This document shows positions 6,353-6,997 of a DNA stretch of 6,997 nucleotides, piece after piece (the first letter of the stretch is position 1; each line of letters begins with the position of its first letter). The DNA is from Paracoccaceae bacterium (GTDB lineage Bacteria > Pseudomonadota > Alphaproteobacteria > Rhodobacterales > Rhodobacteraceae). Location: the NCBI GenBank assembly GCA_024644285.1, contig JAHELH010000033.1:1870-8866 (forward strand), given 5' to 3'. A program made the position numbers and the translations under genes. The notes under the pieces were generated by a model. The model saw nothing but the letters and a program-made list of their open reading frames with translations, ran no database searches and was not told the origin of the DNA.

Positions 6353-6463
6353 GGATTGCCACCATAGATTGCGGGGTGCGGCTGTCCGGCAGCAGCCGGT
6401 CCGGTCGCTCCTATCCAGCCGACATGGCCGGCCGAGGGGCCATCCCACCAGACCACCCGTCCA

Positions 6464-6486
6464 ATTGTTTCCAATTCGGAACCAAT
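6464..6486. promoter_or_regulatory. 23-bp dyad, candidate operator
   Basis: ATTGTTTCC (6464-6472) and GGAACCAAT (6478-6486) are inverted copies with 8 of 9 positions matching, separated by five bases (aattc). This is the size of a typical dimeric regulator site. The same region carries CCAAT at 6461, 6471 and 6482, spaced ten to eleven bases apart. It lies about 210 bases upstream of the downstream RTX start. The regulator is unknown. Confidence 0.4.
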
Positions 6487-6531
6487 GGGCGCAGCCTTAG
6501 GGAGTGTAGCAATTGCGACAGTGCTCGAATC

Positions 6532-6552
6532 GACGGTCCGGCCAGGACCGTC
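6532..6552 (-). terminator. Hairpin at the 3' end of the upstream RTX gene
   Basis: GACGGTCC and GGACCGTC form a perfect 8-bp stem with a 5-base loop. On the minus strand the stem begins inside the TGA stop codon of the upstream RTX gene. It could terminate transcription or protect the 3' end, though the bases after it (gattcgagc) are not T-rich. Confidence 0.5.
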
Positions 6553-6997
6553 AAGCGAGACCGAAATACGCCTCGAACGCTGCCTCGTCGATGCCCTCGA
6601 ATGTGATCGTGTCGCCGCTCAGCAGATGCACGACCGTGTCGCCGCCGTCTGACACGATATTGCCGGCGCCGGCCAGCAGCAGATAGGCAGAGCCATCGAC
6701 GCCATCGACCGAAAAGCTGTCCTCATCGAGGTTGTAGTCCGTGATCACCATGTCCGAGACCGCCGAGCTGGTGGTTTGGATGAACTGGAATTCATCGGCA
6801 CCCGCGCCGCCGGTCAGGATGTGATCGCCGCCCTTCTTGGTCCGCACCTCAAAGACGTCATTGCCATCGCCGCCATCGGCGGTGCTGGTGTGATCGCCGG
6901 TCGAGATGAAGTCGTCGCCGCCGCCACCCAACAACAGATTGCTGCCCTTGCTGCCATAGAGCCGGTCGTTGCCGCCGCCGCCGCTGAGCGTGTCGTT
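6551..6997 (-). CDS. RTX calcium-binding repeat protein, C-terminal part (5' end outside window)
   Basis: The last 148 residues of a second RTX protein are visible; the start lies beyond the right edge. The fragment opens inside nonapeptide repeats (NDTLSGGGGNDRLYG), passes a degenerate repeat (SKGSNLLLG) and GGGDDFIST, then continues in a non-repeat C-terminal module of about 117 residues. That module aligns with the end of the neighbouring 263-aa RTX protein: ISTGD, KKGGDH, FQFIQ, AVSD, ITD, GDTI, FEG and a terminal FEA-x-x-GL are shared. Identity over the module is roughly 60 percent by hand alignment. The two genes are therefore probably tandem duplicates. The conserved C-terminus is the expected place for the type I secretion signal. 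Total length, any further domains and the promoter cannot be judged from here. Confidence 0.9.
   Translation of the reverse strand, partial: NDTLSGGGGNDRLYGSKGSNLLLGGGGDDFISTGDHTSTADGGDGNDVFEVRTKKGGDHILTGGAGADEFQFIQTTSSAVSDMVITDYNLDEDSFSVDGVDGSAYLLLAGAGNIVSDGGDTVVHLLSGDTITFEGIDEAAFEAYFGLA

Larger units (their letters stand above)
6252..6550. other. Intergenic region between the two RTX genes
   Basis: About 300 bases hold no supported gene but several inverted repeats, listed separately: a hairpin at the stop of the upstream gene, a 23-bp dyad with phased CCAAT boxes, and a long imperfect hairpin nearer the downstream start. CGGCTG/CAGCCG (6379-6398) adds a further small stem. The part next to the downstream RTX start is AT-rich (6280-6315) and could hold its promoter, but no good hexamer pair is visible. 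Confidence 0.6.

Noticed and set aside
6205..6611. A minus-strand frame is open across the whole gap between the RTX genes, giving an 89-codon ORF from a TTG at 6474.
   Set aside because: It has no ATG or GTG start and no ribosome binding site, its third-position GC is only moderate, it overlaps the RTX start out of frame, and it resembles no family I know. Open frames of this length are common in GC-rich DNA.

Overview
The window is GC-rich bacterial DNA that looks like an alphaproteobacterial chromosome, most likely of the Rhodobacteraceae. The basis is the codon bias, the separated pheS and pheT genes, and tandem secreted calcium-binding RTX proteins with a GYTDSEGD-type entry segment that I remember from roseobacter-like genomes. 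This taxonomic reading is inference, not a database match.

Left part (1-4230): a short divergent reading frame may start at 30 and run off the left edge. It is followed by pheS (145-1209, +), the alpha subunit of phenylalanyl-tRNA synthetase. pheT (1807-4230, +) encodes the beta subunit of the same (alpha-beta)2 enzyme. About 600 bases separate the two, and the gap holds a gene on the opposite strand for a 91-residue single-pass membrane protein (1320-1595, -). A perfect 12-bp hairpin lies between the convergent ends of pheS and the small gene. The pheT leader carries a strong 10-bp hairpin.

Middle part (4231-5459): a 98-residue antibiotic-biosynthesis-monooxygenase-like protein (4283-4579, -, GTG start) converges on pheT. 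It is divergent from a YtoQ-family protein of the nucleoside 2-deoxyribosyltransferase fold (4677-5126, +). About 330 bases after ytoQ show hairpins but no convincing gene.

Right part (5460-6997): two RTX (hemolysin-type calcium-binding repeat) proteins lie in tandem on the minus strand. The downstream one is complete (263 aa, 10 uninterrupted nonapeptides). The upstream one is cut by the right edge (148 C-terminal residues visible). They share a C-terminal module of about 120 residues, roughly 60 percent identical by hand alignment. Both are expected to leave the cell by type I secretion, although no secretion genes are in the window. The 297-bp gap between them holds a terminator-like hairpin, a 23-bp dyad with helically phased CCAAT boxes, and a long imperfect hairpin, making it the richest regulatory candidate here.

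Most of the window is ordinary housekeeping. The tandem RTX pair and its intergenic region are the least routine part. I found no CRISPR array, tRNA, rRNA, insertion sequence or defence system.
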